Shown here one piece after another: positions 34,154-43,320 of a stretch of DNA of 64,000 bases (the first letter of the stretch is position 1; each line of letters opens with the position of its first letter). Location: the NCBI GenBank assembly GCA_016845305.1, contig JAERSW010000041.1, positions 1-64,000 on the forward strand, given 5' to 3'. A program made the position numbers and the translations under genes. Source of the DNA: Acidimicrobiales bacterium. Lineage in GTDB: Bacteria > Actinomycetota > Acidimicrobiia > Acidimicrobiales > MedAcidi-G1. A model generated the notes under the pieces. That model did no database searches and was not told where the DNA came from. It saw nothing but the letters and a program-made list of their open reading frames with translations.

Positions 34154-35425
34154 TCAGGCGGTGAGCAGGGCGGCGGGGACGACGCCGATCCCGTCGGAGC
34201 GCCGGTAGGCGTCGCGGCCGGTGGTGACCACGATGGCGTCGAGGAGGTCGTCGCCGATGGTGGTGGCCAACCACCGCAGGTGTCGGACGTCGTCGTCGCC
34301 CACGGTGGCCGAGAGCTTGACCTCGATGGCCACGATCCGTCCGTCGGTTCGCTCCACGATCAGGTCCACCTCGTGTTCGCCGCCCCGGGTCCGGAGGTGC
34401 CGCACCCTCGCCTCGGCGGCCTGGGCGTAGGCGCGGACCGAGAGGGTCAGGAGCGACTCGAAGAGGGCGCCGAGGAGCGTCCCGTCACGCGGGATCGGTG
34501 GCCCGGCGGGCGTGCCGTCGAGGAGGGCATCGGCGTCGACGCCGAGGAGCCGTGCGGCCAGTGCCGGATCGGCCAACTGGTGGACGGGCGAGGCGCCGAG
34601 CCTGCGGAGCCGGTTCCGGGTGGGCGACCAGGCGGGCACCTCCTCGATCATCCACAACTGTTCCAGGGTCGCCCGGTAGGGGATGGTGGTGGCCTTGGCC
34701 GGCTTGTCGTGTTCGCCGGACGAGGCGGCGTCCCGGATGGCGTCGTAGGAGGTGGTGGTCGACGACGCCGCGGCGTAGGCGGTCAGCCATCGGCGCAGCG
34801 CGCCCTGGTTGCGGACCCGGTGGCCCGCCTCGACGAACTCGCGCTCGACGATCCGGTCGAGGTAGCCGTCGAGTTGGCTGCGGAGGAGGCGACCCGAGAG
34901 CTCGCGGATGGCCGGGAATCCCGACCGGACGATCTCATCCGCATAGTCCTCGACGGTGAGCGAGGTGGTGCCGTCGAGGTCGGAGCGGTCGCCGGCCAGC
35001 AGGTCGGCCAGCCGGACCGTCGGCTGCTCGACCGCCCGCTCGGCGAGGGACAGCGGGCGCATCCGGACGGTGACGATCCGTCCTGCGCCCGAATGGGTGG
35101 GTGCCTCGGACGGTGCGGCCGAGCCGGTCAGGAGGAAGCGGCCGGGCGACGGGTCCTCGTCGACGGCGCGGCGGACGAGGTCCCACGACTCGGGGATTCG
35201 CTGCCATTCGTCGATCAGGACCGGCGGTTCTCCGATCACCAGGCGCTCCGGAGCGGCGTCGAGGACCTCGCGTCGGCCGGGGTCGTCGAGTCGGTGGATG
35301 GTGCCCGCGCGGCGCGACGCCGTTGCCGTCTTGCCCACGGCCTTCGGCCCCTCGACCGAGATCGCCGGGAGCCCGCCGACCAATTCGTCGAGTTCGGCGT
35401 CGACGATCCTCGGTCGGTAACCCAT
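34154..35425 (-). CDS. AAA ATPase of the AAA_14/DUF4143 type
   Basis: A 423-residue protein with an N-terminal P-loop ([13 protein letters not shown], about residues 25-37), a Walker B-like [13 protein letters not shown] and sensor-like [11 protein letters not shown], then a C-terminal DUF4143 region ending in a nuclease-like [21 protein letters not shown] block. Proteins of this architecture are widespread, mobile-looking single genes of unknown function. The ATG at 35425 is only 6 bases from a TATGGT -10, suggesting a leaderless message. It is inserted on the opposite strand between truA and rplM. The frame is open 40 codons upstream through the iterons, but that part is not protein-like. 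Confidence 0.85.
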   Translation of the reverse strand: MGYRPRIVDAELDELVGGLPAISVEGPKAVGKTATASRRAGTIHRLDDPGRREVLDAAPERLVIGEPPVLIDEWQRIPESWDLVRRAVDEDPSPGRFLLTGSAAPSEAPTHSGAGRIVTVRMRPLSLAERAVEQPTVRLADLLAGDRSDLDGTTSLTVEDYADEIVRSGFPAIRELSGRLLRSQLDGYLDRIVEREFVEAGHRVRNQGALRRWLTAYAAASSTTTSYDAIRDAASSGEHDKPAKATTIPYRATLEQLWMIEEVPAWSPTRNRLRRLGASPVHQLADPALAARLLGVDADALLDGTPAGPPIPRDGTLLGALFESLLTLSVRAYAQAAEARVRHLRTRGGEHEVDLIVERTDGRIVAIEVKLSATVGDDDVRHLRWLATTIGDDLLDAIVVTTGRDAYRRSDGIGVVPAALLTA

Positions 35426-35431
35426 CTGGGA

Positions 35432-35437
35432 ACCATA
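35432..35437 (-). promoter_or_regulatory. -10 box (TATGGT, minus strand) of the AAA/DUF4143 gene
   Basis: On the minus strand TATGGT ends 6 bases before the ATG at 35425, the same spacing as other leaderless genes in this window. It lies across the start of the first 23-bp repeat, so any protein bound to the repeats would cover the promoter. Confidence 0.5.
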
Positions 35438-35501
35438 CCAGATGGACGGCACAAACCATACGAAATGGACGGCACGAACCAGTCGAAACGGACGGTACCG
35501 T
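35433..35501. repeat. Three tandem 23-bp repeats (iterons)
   Basis: Three contiguous 23-base units at 35433-35455, 35456-35478 and 35479-35501. Units 1 and 2 differ at 3 positions; unit 3 is more diverged but keeps the GGACGG core. The period of about two helical turns would place bound proteins on one DNA face. They cover the promoter of the AAA/DUF4143 gene and end about 58 bases before the rplM -35. Confidence 0.85.
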
Positions 35502-35559
35502 GGCGCCGTCGACGGGGTGGACCCGATGTGTGGCGCGCGTCCCACGGGGGCGGGGCGGG

Positions 35560-35588
35560 TTGCCGGGGTTCGGCGCCCCCCGTAGCCT
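35560..35588 (+). promoter_or_regulatory. Promoter of rplM-rpsI
   Basis: TTGCCG (35560-35565) and TAGCCT (35583-35588) with 17-base spacing; predicted start near 35595, leader about 93 bases. A separate promoter is needed here because the AAA gene disconnects rplM from truA. Confidence 0.6.
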
Positions 35589-35687
35589 TGACCCCCGGTC
35601 CGAGCGCGTGCGCCGACCTCCGTGGAACGCCCGGGCGGGCGCTCCGCACCGAAGCCTCCAGACAGTCACCCGAACAGGGCGGTCACC

Positions 35688-36140
35688 GTGTCCACCTACA
35701 CCCCCAAGGCCAGCGAGATCGAGCGCGCCTGGCACGTCGTCGACGCCGAGGGCCTCATCCTCGGCCGCATGGCGTCCGAGGTCGCCGCCATCCTGCGCGG
35801 CAAGCACAAGCCGACGTTCGCCCCCCACATCGACACCGGCGACCACGTGGTGATCGTCAACGCCGACAAGGTGGTGCTGACCGGCGCCAAGGCGACCGAC
35901 AAGAACGTCTACGACCACTCGGGCTACCCGGGCGGCCTCAAGACCCGCGCCTACGGCGCCGTCCTGGCCGACAAGCCCGAGGAGGCCGTCCGCCGGACCA
36001 TCCGGGGGATGCTGCCCAAGAACCGCCTGGGTCGCCAGCAGCTCACCAAGCTGAAGGTGTACCGCGGCGCCGACCATCCGCACGAGGCGCAGCAGCCGCA
36101 GCCGCTGGCCCTCGACCACACCCGGGCCCGCACGGCCTGA
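35688..36140 (+). CDS. rplM: 50S ribosomal protein L13
   Basis: L13 is an early assembly protein of the 50S subunit. The GTG at 35688 gives 150 residues starting [20 protein letters not shown]. Conserved blocks: [33 protein letters not shown] and [19 protein letters not shown]. rpsI follows after 26 bases. Confidence 0.97.
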   Translation: MSTYTPKASEIERAWHVVDAEGLILGRMASEVAAILRGKHKPTFAPHIDTGDHVVIVNADKVVLTGAKATDKNVYDHSGYPGGLKTRAYGAVLADKPEEAVRRTIRGMLPKNRLGRQQLTKLKVYRGADHPHEAQQPQPLALDHTRARTA

Positions 36141-36166
36141 GCCGACGGTTCCCACAGGAGCATCCG

Positions 36167-36559
36167 ATGCCCAGCCCCCTGATCCAGTCCACCGGTCGTC
36201 GCAAGGAGTCCGTGGCCCGCGTGCGGCTGCGTCCCGGCAACGGCACGGTCACCGTCAACGGTCGTTCGGCCGAGGACTACTTCCCGTCGGAGAGCCACCG
36301 CCTGGTGTTCACCGAGCCCCTGCGGGTGACGGCCACCGAGGGCGCCTACGACATCGACGCCACCCTGCACGGCGGCGGCGTGAGCGGCCAGGCCGGCGCC
36401 ATGCGCCTCGGCATCGCCCGTGCGCTCGAGGCCCTCGACCCGGAGCGTCGTCCGGCGCTGAAGCAGGCCGGCCTGCTGACCCGGGACGACCGCAAGAAGG
36501 AGTCCAAGAAGTACGGACTCCACAAGGCCCGCAAGGCGCCGCAGTACTCCAAGCGCTGA
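36167..36559 (+). CDS. rpsI: 30S ribosomal protein S9
   Basis: S9's C-terminal tail reaches the P-site tRNA. The ATG at 36167, with ACAGGAG upstream, gives 130 residues: [19 protein letters not shown] at the start, [19 protein letters not shown] in the middle, and the basic end [12 protein letters not shown] with the terminal Lys-Arg typical of S9. Confidence 0.97.
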   Translation: MPSPLIQSTGRRKESVARVRLRPGNGTVTVNGRSAEDYFPSESHRLVFTEPLRVTATEGAYDIDATLHGGGVSGQAGAMRLGIARALEALDPERRPALKQAGLLTRDDRKKESKKYGLHKARKAPQYSKR

Positions 36560-36607
36560 CCTGCGCCAGTCGTCGGTCGGCGTCCCCGTCGACCGACCAC
36601 CGCCTCC

Positions 36608-36613
36608 TACGCT
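36608..36613 (+). promoter_or_regulatory. -10 box (TACGCT) for a leaderless glmM message
   Basis: TACGCT ends 7 bases before the glmM ATG, so transcription would begin at or next to the start codon. No clear -35 is seen. Confidence 0.45.
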
Positions 36614-36620
36614 GCCCGTC

Positions 36621-37988
36621 ATGACCGGCGGCGCGCCCCTGCGCTTCGGCACCGACGGCGTCCGCGCCCGGGCCGGCACCGTGCTCGACGAGCCGACGGT
36701 GCGCGCCCTGGGCCGTGCCGCGGCCGCCCACCTGGGCTCGGCGACGGTCGTCGTCGGCCGCGACACCCGCGAGTCCGGGCCGGACCTCGCCCGTGCGCTG
36801 GCCGAGGGCCTTGTCGCCGGTGGCGCCTCGGTGTCGTCCCTCGGCGTGGTGCCGACGCCGGCGGTGGCCCACGCCTGCCGGGTCGACGGGGTGGCCGGGG
36901 CGGTGGTGACGGCCTCGCACAACCCGTGGCACGACAACGGGATCAAGTTCTTCGCCGCCGGGGGCCGCAAGCTCGACGACGCCGCCCAGGACGCCGTGCA
37001 GGCCGCGTGGGACGCCGAGCCGAGCCTGGATGCGGCCGGCGATCCGACGTCGTTCGTGGATCCGGTCGATCCGGTCGACGGGGGTCGGGCCTGGGCCGAC
37101 GCCCTGGTGGCGGCCGGGGCGGCCGACGGGGGTGGCCCGAGCCCGCTGGACGGCCTGTCGCTGATCGTGGACTGCGCCAACGGGGCCATGGCGCCGTTCG
37201 CCGCCGACGTGCTCCGCCGCCTCGGCGCCGACGTGGACGTGCTGCACGCCTCGCCGGACGGTCGCAACATCAACGAGGCCTGCGGGTCGACCCATCCCGA
37301 CGACCTGCGGACCGCCGTGGTCGCCGCCGGAGCCGATGCCGGCCTGGCGTTCGACGGCGATGGCGACCGGGTGGTGGCCGTCGGTGACGACGGGCGCCTC
37401 CTCGACGGTGACGACCTGATGGCCGTCTGCGGCGTGGACCTGCACGACCGCGGCCTGCTGGCCGGCGGCACCGTCGCCGTGACGGTCATGTCCAACCTGG
37501 GCCTGCGTCGGGCACTCGACGACCACGGCATCGACGTGCACGAGACGCCGGTGGGCGACCGCCACGTGCTCGAGGCCCTCGACGCCTACGGCTGGGTGCT
37601 GGGCGGCGAGCAGTCGGGGCACGTGGTGTTCCGCGACCTGGCCACCACCGGTGACGGCCTGCTGACTGGCATCCGGGCGCTGGTCGCCGCGCAGCGGGTG
37701 GGGCGCACCCTCGGCGGTCGGGTGGCCGACCTGGTGGTGCGGGCGCCGCAGGTCCTCCACGCCGTGCCGGTCGCCGGCGACGGCGCCGCTGTGGTGGTCC
37801 GCATGGCCGACGAGCTGGCCGAGGCCACCGCCCAGCTGGGCAGCGCCGGACGGGTCCTGGTGCGCCCGTCGGGCACCGAGCCGGTGGTGCGGGTCATGGT
37901 CGAGGCCTTCGACGCCGCCGAGGCCGCCGCGGTGGCCGACCGCCTGGTGGCCGCCACCCGACGGGCCGACGCCGCGACGAGTTCGTAG
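36621..37988 (+). CDS. glmM: Phosphoglucosamine mutase
   Basis: GlmM converts glucosamine-6-phosphate to glucosamine-1-phosphate for UDP-GlcNAc and peptidoglycan. It is 455 residues. The phosphorylated serine is S99 in TASHNPWHDNGIKFF; the Mg loop DGDGDRVVAVGDDG and the phosphate-binding RPSGTEPVVRVMVE are present. No ribosome-binding site is evident; a TACGCT -10 box lies 7 bases upstream, suggesting a leaderless message. Its TAG stop forms part of the TAGGAT -10 box of glmS. Confidence 0.97.
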   Translation: MTGGAPLRFGTDGVRARAGTVLDEPTVRALGRAAAAHLGSATVVVGRDTRESGPDLARALAEGLVAGGASVSSLGVVPTPAVAHACRVDGVAGAVVTASHNPWHDNGIKFFAAGGRKLDDAAQDAVQAAWDAEPSLDAAGDPTSFVDPVDPVDGGRAWADALVAAGAADGGGPSPLDGLSLIVDCANGAMAPFAADVLRRLGADVDVLHASPDGRNINEACGSTHPDDLRTAVVAAGADAGLAFDGDGDRVVAVGDDGRLLDGDDLMAVCGVDLHDRGLLAGGTVAVTVMSNLGLRRALDDHGIDVHETPVGDRHVLEALDAYGWVLGGEQSGHVVFRDLATTGDGLLTGIRALVAAQRVGRTLGGRVADLVVRAPQVLHAVPVAGDGAAVVVRMADELAEATAQLGSAGRVLVRPSGTEPVVRVMVEAFDAAEAAAVADRLVAATRRADAATSS

Positions 37989-37991
37989 GAT
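37986..37991 (+). promoter_or_regulatory. -10 box (TAGGAT) of glmS, built on the glmM stop codon
   Basis: The hexamer starts with the TAG stop of glmM and ends 8 bases before the glmS GTG. The spacing fits a leaderless glmS message. A -35 would lie inside glmM and is not obvious. Confidence 0.45.
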
Positions 37992-37999
37992 CAACCGTC

Positions 38000-40900
38000 G
38001 TGTGCGGCATCATCGCGGTCCTCCGCCGCCCGGCCACCCGGGACGTCCCCACCTCCGACGAGGTGCTGGCCGTGCTGTCCGGCGGCGTGGCGTCGCTGCG
38101 GGGCCTGGTCGGTGACGGTTCGGCGGACGCACTGCCCGACGCCGTCGCGCTGAGCGCGTCGGCCGAGGCCTTCGAGGCCGCCGACCGCCTGCTGGGCGGC
38201 GCCCCGGGCCTGCTGGCCCTCACCCGCGACGGCGCCCTGCCCGGCCGGATCGAGGCCGCCCTGGCCGACGTGCCCGCCCTGGTCGACGCCGTCGAGGCGG
38301 CCCTCGAGGACCACGACGGTGACGCGGCCGACGTCGAGTCGGCGAACGCCGGCCTCGTCCGGCTCCGTGACGCGGTGTGGGCCGTGGAACGCGACCGGCT
38401 CGGCACCCGGGCCGGCGTGGCCTCGCTGGCCACCTCGGGCACGCCGAGTGACGCCGGCCTGGCCGTGCTGCTGTCGGTCCAGCAGGCCCTGTCGGCCATC
38501 GACCGCCTCGAGGTCCGGGGCCGCGACTCGGCCGGGGTGCAGGTCACGGTCTGGAACCACGGCATCGCCGCCGACGACCCGGCCGTGGTGGCCCGCCTGG
38601 CCGACCCGTTGCACCGCTCGGGCAGCGTGCGGCTGCTGGAGGCCGGTGCGCTGGCCTTCGTGGTGAAGGCGGCGGCCGAGATCGGCGAGCTGGGCGACAA
38701 CACGGCGTCGATGCGCGCCGCCCTCGCCGGCGACGACCTGCTGGCCCGGGCGCTGGCCGCCCCCGACGTCGAGGGTTCGGTGCTGGGCCACACCCGCTGG
38801 GCCAGCGTGGGCCTCATCTCGGAGCCCAACGCCCACCCGGTCGACTCGACGCGGGCCGACGGCGCCACGGTCCCGCTGGTGACCGCCGTGCAGAACGGCG
38901 ACGTCGACAACCACGCCGACCTGGTGGTGTCCGAGGGCCTCAGCGTCGCCCCGGAAATCACCACCGACGCCAAGGTGGTGCCCGCCCTGTGCGCCGCCCA
39001 CCTGGCCGCCGGCCACGACCGCATGGAGGCGTTCCGCCGCACGGTCAGCGTCTTCGAGGGCTCGCTGGCCATCGGGGCGGCCACCGGCGACGCCCCGGAC
39101 CGCCTGCTCCTGGCCCTGCGGGGGAGCGGCCAGGGCCTGTACGTCGGCCTGGCCGAGGACTCCTACGTGGTGGCCAGCGAGCCGTACGGCGTGGTCGAGC
39201 TGACGTCGGACTTCGTGCGCATGGACGGCGAGACGCCGGCCGACCCGGACGATCCGGGCGCCAGCCGGGGCCAGATCGTGGAGTTGGACGGCACCCGGGC
39301 CGGGACGCTCGCCGGCATCGCCCGCCGCTCCTACGACGGCCGGGACCTGCCGGTGGGCGACGACGACGTGGCCTGTGCCGAGATCACCACCCGCGACATC
39401 GACCGGGGTGACCACCCGCACTACCTCCTCAAGGAGATCGGCGAGTCGCCCGCCTCGGTGCGGTCCACCCTGCGCGGTCGCCTGCTGGCCCCCACCGACG
39501 GTGGCGGGAGCACCGACGGGAGCCCCGACGGGAACGCCGACTGGCGGGTCCGCTTCGGCGACGCGTCCCTCGGTCCCGACCTGCGGGCCGCACTGGCCGA
39601 CGGCACGATCCGCCGCATCCTGGTCATCGGCCAGGGCACCGCGGCGGTGGCCGGCGGGTCGGTGGCCGATGCGCTGTCCGCCGAGCTGGCCGGCACCGAC
39701 GTCTGGGTCGAGGCGCTGCCGGCCACCGAGCTGTCCGGCTTCGGCCTGTCCGGCGACATGTCCGACGTGCTGGCCGTGGCCATCAGCCAGTCGGGCACCA
39801 CGACCGACACCAACCGCACCGTCGACCTGGTGCGGGCCCGGGGCGCCCGGGTGGTGGCCATCGTCAACCGCCGCAACAGCGACCTGGTCGACCGGGCCGA
39901 CGGCGTGATCTACACGTCGGATGGCCGCGACGTCGAGATGAGCGTGGCGTCCACCAAGGCCTTCTACGCCCAGGCGGTGGCCGGGATCCTGCTGGCCGTG
40001 GCCGTGGCCGACGCCGTGGGGGCGCCCGGCGATCCGGACCGCCAGGCGGTGCTGGCCGGGCTGCGCGACCTGCCGTCGGCCATGGTCGAGGTGCTGGGCC
40101 AGCGCGACCACATCGGGGCCATCGCCGCCCGGCACGCCCCGGGCCGCCGCTACTGGGCGGTGGTGGGCAGCGGTCCGAACCTGGTGGCGGCCCGCGAGAT
40201 CCGGATCAAGTTGTCGGAGCTCTGCTACAAGTCGATCGCCGCGGACGCCACCGAGGACAAGAAGCACATCGACCTGTCGTCGGAGCCGATGATCCTGGTG
40301 TGCGCCACCGGCCTGGTCGGCTCGACGGCCGACGACGTGGCCAAGGAGGTGGCCATCTACAAGGCCCACAAGGCGGCGCCCATCGTGGTCGCCGACGCCG
40401 GGTCGTCCCGCTTCCTCGGCGCCCACGACCTCGTCGCCGTGCCGCCGGTGCATCCCCGCCTGGCCTTCGTGCTGTCGACGATGGTCGGCCACCTGTTCGG
40501 CTACGAGGCGGCCCGGGCCATCGACGCCCAGGCCCGCCCGCTGCGTGCCGCCCATGCGGCGATCGAGGCCGAGGCCGAGCGCCGCCTGGCCGACGGCACG
40601 CCGGTGGACGGTTCGACCGCCGGCCCGGCCCTGCCCGATGCCCTGCCCGAGGAACTGCGCGACGAGTTGCGGACCGCCGCCTCGGCGTTCTCCGACGAGC
40701 TGCGCAACGGTCGCCTCGACGGCCACCTGGAGGCGTCCACCGCCGTGCGCCTGTCGACGCTGTTCCGGTTCGCCCTCGGCGTGGTGCCGCTGGAGTCGTA
40801 CCAGCTGGAGTTCGGGCGGGTCGGCACGCCGGCCCTCGTGCTCGACGACCTGGCCGCCGCGCTGAACGTGGCCGTCGAGGAGCTGACCCGGCCCATCGAC

Positions 40901-41515
40901 GCCATCAAGCACCAGGCCAAGACGGTGACGGTGGGCATCTCCCGGACCGACGAGACGCTGCTCGACGCCCGCCTGGCCCGCGAGGTGCTCGACGCGGGGG
41001 CGCCCCGCGACTCGCTCAGCTACCGGACGCTGCGGGCGCTCGTCGCCCTCGACCCGGCGGTGGCCGACGTGGCCGGCTACACCCGCTACCGGGTGGACGG
41101 CCTGGACGGCGATTCGCCGACGGCGGCCATCGTCGACCGGGGCGGCGTGTCGACGGGGATCCGGTCGCGCACCGACCGGGATCCGGCGCTGAAGGGCACC
41201 AAGCACCAGGTGGCCGTGGACCGCGACGTGCTCGTCACCCGGGGTGCCCGAGACGACCGCACCATCGTGCTGGTCCCCGAGGTGAAGGACCGCGAGACGG
41301 TGGGCCTCACCCTGTTGCACGTGGTGCTGCGCGACCGCCTGGCGCCGGACGTGCTGCGGGGCGTGCTGCAGGGCTACGGCAACCGCTACGGCGCCGTGCG
41401 CGACGCGGTCTGCGAGACCGAGCCCGACCTGCGCGACGACCTGCTGGCCGAGCTGCCGGTGGTCGACCTGCTGACCGAGCCGGTGCCCGACCTCGCTGAC
41501 CGGATGCGGTCCTGA
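38000..41515 (+). CDS. glmS: Glutamine-fructose-6-phosphate aminotransferase (GlmS), enlarged
   Basis: GlmS makes glucosamine-6-phosphate from fructose-6-phosphate and glutamine. It begins MCGIIAVLRR, so the nucleophile Cys2 is present. About 145 residues are inserted before RGRDSAG (173-179), which in ordinary GlmS lies near residue 25-30. HTRWASVG, the NGDVDNH oxyanion-loop equivalent, and two SIS domains (about 540-690 and 718-850) follow, with SQSGTTTDT and STKAFYAQ. The tail motif KHQAKTVTVG aligns with the LAKSVTVE end of E. coli GlmS (K974 = catalytic K603). A further 192 residues of unknown fold follow. At 1171 residues it is nearly twice the normal size. Confidence 0.93.
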   Translation: MCGIIAVLRRPATRDVPTSDEVLAVLSGGVASLRGLVGDGSADALPDAVALSASAEAFEAADRLLGGAPGLLALTRDGALPGRIEAALADVPALVDAVEAALEDHDGDAADVESANAGLVRLRDAVWAVERDRLGTRAGVASLATSGTPSDAGLAVLLSVQQALSAIDRLEVRGRDSAGVQVTVWNHGIAADDPAVVARLADPLHRSGSVRLLEAGALAFVVKAAAEIGELGDNTASMRAALAGDDLLARALAAPDVEGSVLGHTRWASVGLISEPNAHPVDSTRADGATVPLVTAVQNGDVDNHADLVVSEGLSVAPEITTDAKVVPALCAAHLAAGHDRMEAFRRTVSVFEGSLAIGAATGDAPDRLLLALRGSGQGLYVGLAEDSYVVASEPYGVVELTSDFVRMDGETPADPDDPGASRGQIVELDGTRAGTLAGIARRSYDGRDLPVGDDDVACAEITTRDIDRGDHPHYLLKEIGESPASVRSTLRGRLLAPTDGGGSTDGSPDGNADWRVRFGDASLGPDLRAALADGTIRRILVIGQGTAAVAGGSVADALSAELAGTDVWVEALPATELSGFGLSGDMSDVLAVAISQSGTTTDTNRTVDLVRARGARVVAIVNRRNSDLVDRADGVIYTSDGRDVEMSVASTKAFYAQAVAGILLAVAVADAVGAPGDPDRQAVLAGLRDLPSAMVEVLGQRDHIGAIAARHAPGRRYWAVVGSGPNLVAAREIRIKLSELCYKSIAADATEDKKHIDLSSEPMILVCATGLVGSTADDVAKEVAIYKAHKAAPIVVADAGSSRFLGAHDLVAVPPVHPRLAFVLSTMVGHLFGYEAARAIDAQARPLRAAHAAIEAEAERRLADGTPVDGSTAGPALPDALPEELRDELRTAASAFSDELRNGRLDGHLEASTAVRLSTLFRFALGVVPLESYQLEFGRVGTPALVLDDLAAALNVAVEELTRPIDAIKHQAKTVTVGISRTDETLLDARLAREVLDAGAPRDSLSYRTLRALVALDPAVADVAGYTRYRVDGLDGDSPTAAIVDRGGVSTGIRSRTDRDPALKGTKHQVAVDRDVLVTRGARDDRTIVLVPEVKDRETVGLTLLHVVLRDRLAPDVLRGVLQGYGNRYGAVRDAVCETEPDLRDDLLAELPVVDLLTEPVPDLADRMRS

Positions 41516-41528
41516 CCGGGGGCGTGGC

Positions 41529-41894
41529 GTGATCGGCATCGGGGTCGACCTGGTCGACGTCGACCGGTTCCGCGCCTCGTTGGCGCGCACCCCGTCGTTG
41601 CGCGACCGCCTGTTCCGCCCCGACGAGCGGGCCTACGCCGACGCCCACGTGGATCCGGCCGGCCGCTACGCCGTGCGCTTCGCCGCCAAGGAGGCGACGT
41701 TGAAGGCGCTCGGCCTGGGCCTCGGGGGCATGGCGCTCCACGACATCGAGGTGGTCCGCGACGGCCTAGGACCGCCGTCGCTGGTGCTGCACGGTGCGGC
41801 CGCCGAGGTGGCCGCCGGGGCGGGCGTGTCCCGCTGGCTGGTCACCCTCAGCCACACCGACCACGTCGCCCAGGCGACCGTGGTGGCCCTCTGA
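41529..41894 (+). CDS. acpS: Holo-[acyl-carrier-protein] synthase
   Basis: AcpS transfers 4'-phosphopantetheine from CoA to the carrier protein of fatty-acid synthesis. It is 121 residues, from GTG: MIGIGVDLVDVDRFR with the Mg-binding Asp, and RYAVRFAAKEATLKALGLG with the Glu/Lys pair. It sits between glmS and nnr, a neighbourhood conserved in actinobacteria. Confidence 0.96.
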   Translation: MIGIGVDLVDVDRFRASLARTPSLRDRLFRPDERAYADAHVDPAGRYAVRFAAKEATLKALGLGLGGMALHDIEVVRDGLGPPSLVLHGAAAEVAAGAGVSRWLVTLSHTDHVAQATVVAL

Positions 41895-41904
41895 CCGGGG
41901 TGTC

Positions 41905-43320
41905 GTGATCCCCGTCTGCACGCCCGACGAGATGGCGGCGGTCGACGCCGCCGCGGCCGATCCGCTCGACGTGCTGGTGGACCGGGCGGGAGCGGCGGTG
42001 GCCCGGGCCGTGCTCGACGAGCTGGGCGGCGGCTACGGCCGGCGGGTGGCGGTGCTGGCCGGGAAGGGTTCCAACGGAGCCGACGGCCGGGTGGCCGCGA
42101 CGCGCCTCGAGCGGCGCGGCGTGCGGTGCACGGTCGTCGACGCCGCCCCGACACCGGACCGCCTGCCGCCGCCGGGCGCGCACGCCGTGGACCTGGTGGT
42201 CGACGCCGCCTACGGCACCGGCCTGGGCCGCCCGTTCGAGGCGCCGGCCGTCGACGCGCCGGTGCTGGCCGTGGACCTGCCGTCGGGCCTCGACGGCCTG
42301 ACCGGCGAGGCGCTCGGCCGCCCGCTGCCGGCGGTGCGGACGGTGACGTTCGCCGCGCTGAAGCCGGGCCTGCTGTTCGGCGACGGTCCGGCGCTGGCCG
42401 GTCGGGTCGAGGTGGTCGACCTCGGCCTCGACGTGTCGGGGGCGACGGCGCAGATGCTGGAGGACGCCGACGTGGCCCGGCTCGTCCCGGCGAGGCCCGC
42501 CGACGCCCACAAGTGGGAGAGCGCCTGCTGGGTGGTGGCCGGGTCGCCCGGAATGGAGGGCGCGGCCGGGCTGGCCGCCACCGCCGCGCTGCGGGCCGGC
42601 TCCGGCTACGTCCGCCTGACCACGCCCGGCCGACGTGACGGGGGGCCGTCCGAGGTTCCCGCAGAGGTCGTGCGCACGGCCGAGGTCCCGTCCGACCCGG
42701 ACGACGTCGCCCGGTTCGCCGCGCTCGTCGTCGGCCCGGGCCTCGGGACGGGGCCTGATGCCGAGTCGACGGTCGACGCCGTGCTGGCTGCGACGTGTGC
42801 CGCCGACCGTCCGGTGGTCGTGGACGGCGACGGCCTCACGGCGCTGGCCGGGAGCGGGCACCGACCGCTGCCCGACGGGACGGTCCTGACCCCCCACGAC
42901 GGCGAGTTCGCCCGCCTGTCCGGCGGCCCGCCCGGCCCGGACCGGATCAGCGCCGCCCGCACCCTGGCTGCCGATGTCGGTGCCGTGGTCCTGCTCAAGG
43001 GCCCGACCACGGTGGTGGCCGCACCCGACGGCCGGGTCCTGCTGGCCGCCGCCGGCGACGCCCGCCTGGCCACCGCCGGCAGCGGCGACGTGCTGTCGGG
43101 CATCACCGGCGCCTTCCTGGCCCGCGGCGCCGAGCCGTTGGCGGCCGCCGCGGCCGCCGCCCACGTCCACGGCCGCCTCGTCACCCACGAGGTGGCCCAC
43201 GTCGACGCCGAGCCCGTTGCGACCACGGGGGTGGCGGCGGGCGACCTGGCGGCGAGGCTGGTGGCCGTGCTGGAGGACCTCGGCGTCGACGCTCCACGGA
43301 CCGATGGGGGACGGGCCTGA
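41905..43320 (+). CDS. nnr: Bifunctional NAD(P)HX epimerase and ADP-dependent dehydratase
   Basis: This enzyme repairs hydrated NADH and NADPH. The N-terminal YjeF_N epimerase domain (about 1-200) has VAVLAGKGSNGADG and DLVVDAAYGTGLGRP; the C-terminal carbohydrate-kinase-like dehydratase domain has VVGPGLGTGPDAEST, VLTPHDGEFARLSGG, LLKGPTTVVAAPDG and ATAGSGDVLSGITGAFLARG. It is 471 residues from the GTG at 41905. The stop overlaps the alr ATG. Confidence 0.95.
   Translation: MIPVCTPDEMAAVDAAAADPLDVLVDRAGAAVARAVLDELGGGYGRRVAVLAGKGSNGADGRVAATRLERRGVRCTVVDAAPTPDRLPPPGAHAVDLVVDAAYGTGLGRPFEAPAVDAPVLAVDLPSGLDGLTGEALGRPLPAVRTVTFAALKPGLLFGDGPALAGRVEVVDLGLDVSGATAQMLEDADVARLVPARPADAHKWESACWVVAGSPGMEGAAGLAATAALRAGSGYVRLTTPGRRDGGPSEVPAEVVRTAEVPSDPDDVARFAALVVGPGLGTGPDAESTVDAVLAATCAADRPVVVDGDGLTALAGSGHRPLPDGTVLTPHDGEFARLSGGPPGPDRISAARTLAADVGAVVLLKGPTTVVAAPDGRVLLAAAGDARLATAGSGDVLSGITGAFLARGAEPLAAAAAAAHVHGRLVTHEVAHVDAEPVATTGVAAGDLAARLVAVLEDLGVDAPRTDGGRA

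Noticed and set aside
34280-36166. A plus-strand frame that would fuse a long N-terminal extension to S9
   Set aside because: It crosses the AAA gene antisense, the iterons, a promoter and rplM. S9 starts at 36167 with a ribosome-binding site and family N-terminus.
37991-41590. A minus-strand frame of about 1200 codons opposite glmS
   Set aside because: Low-complexity shadow of the sense gene. The sense strand has clear GlmS motifs throughout.
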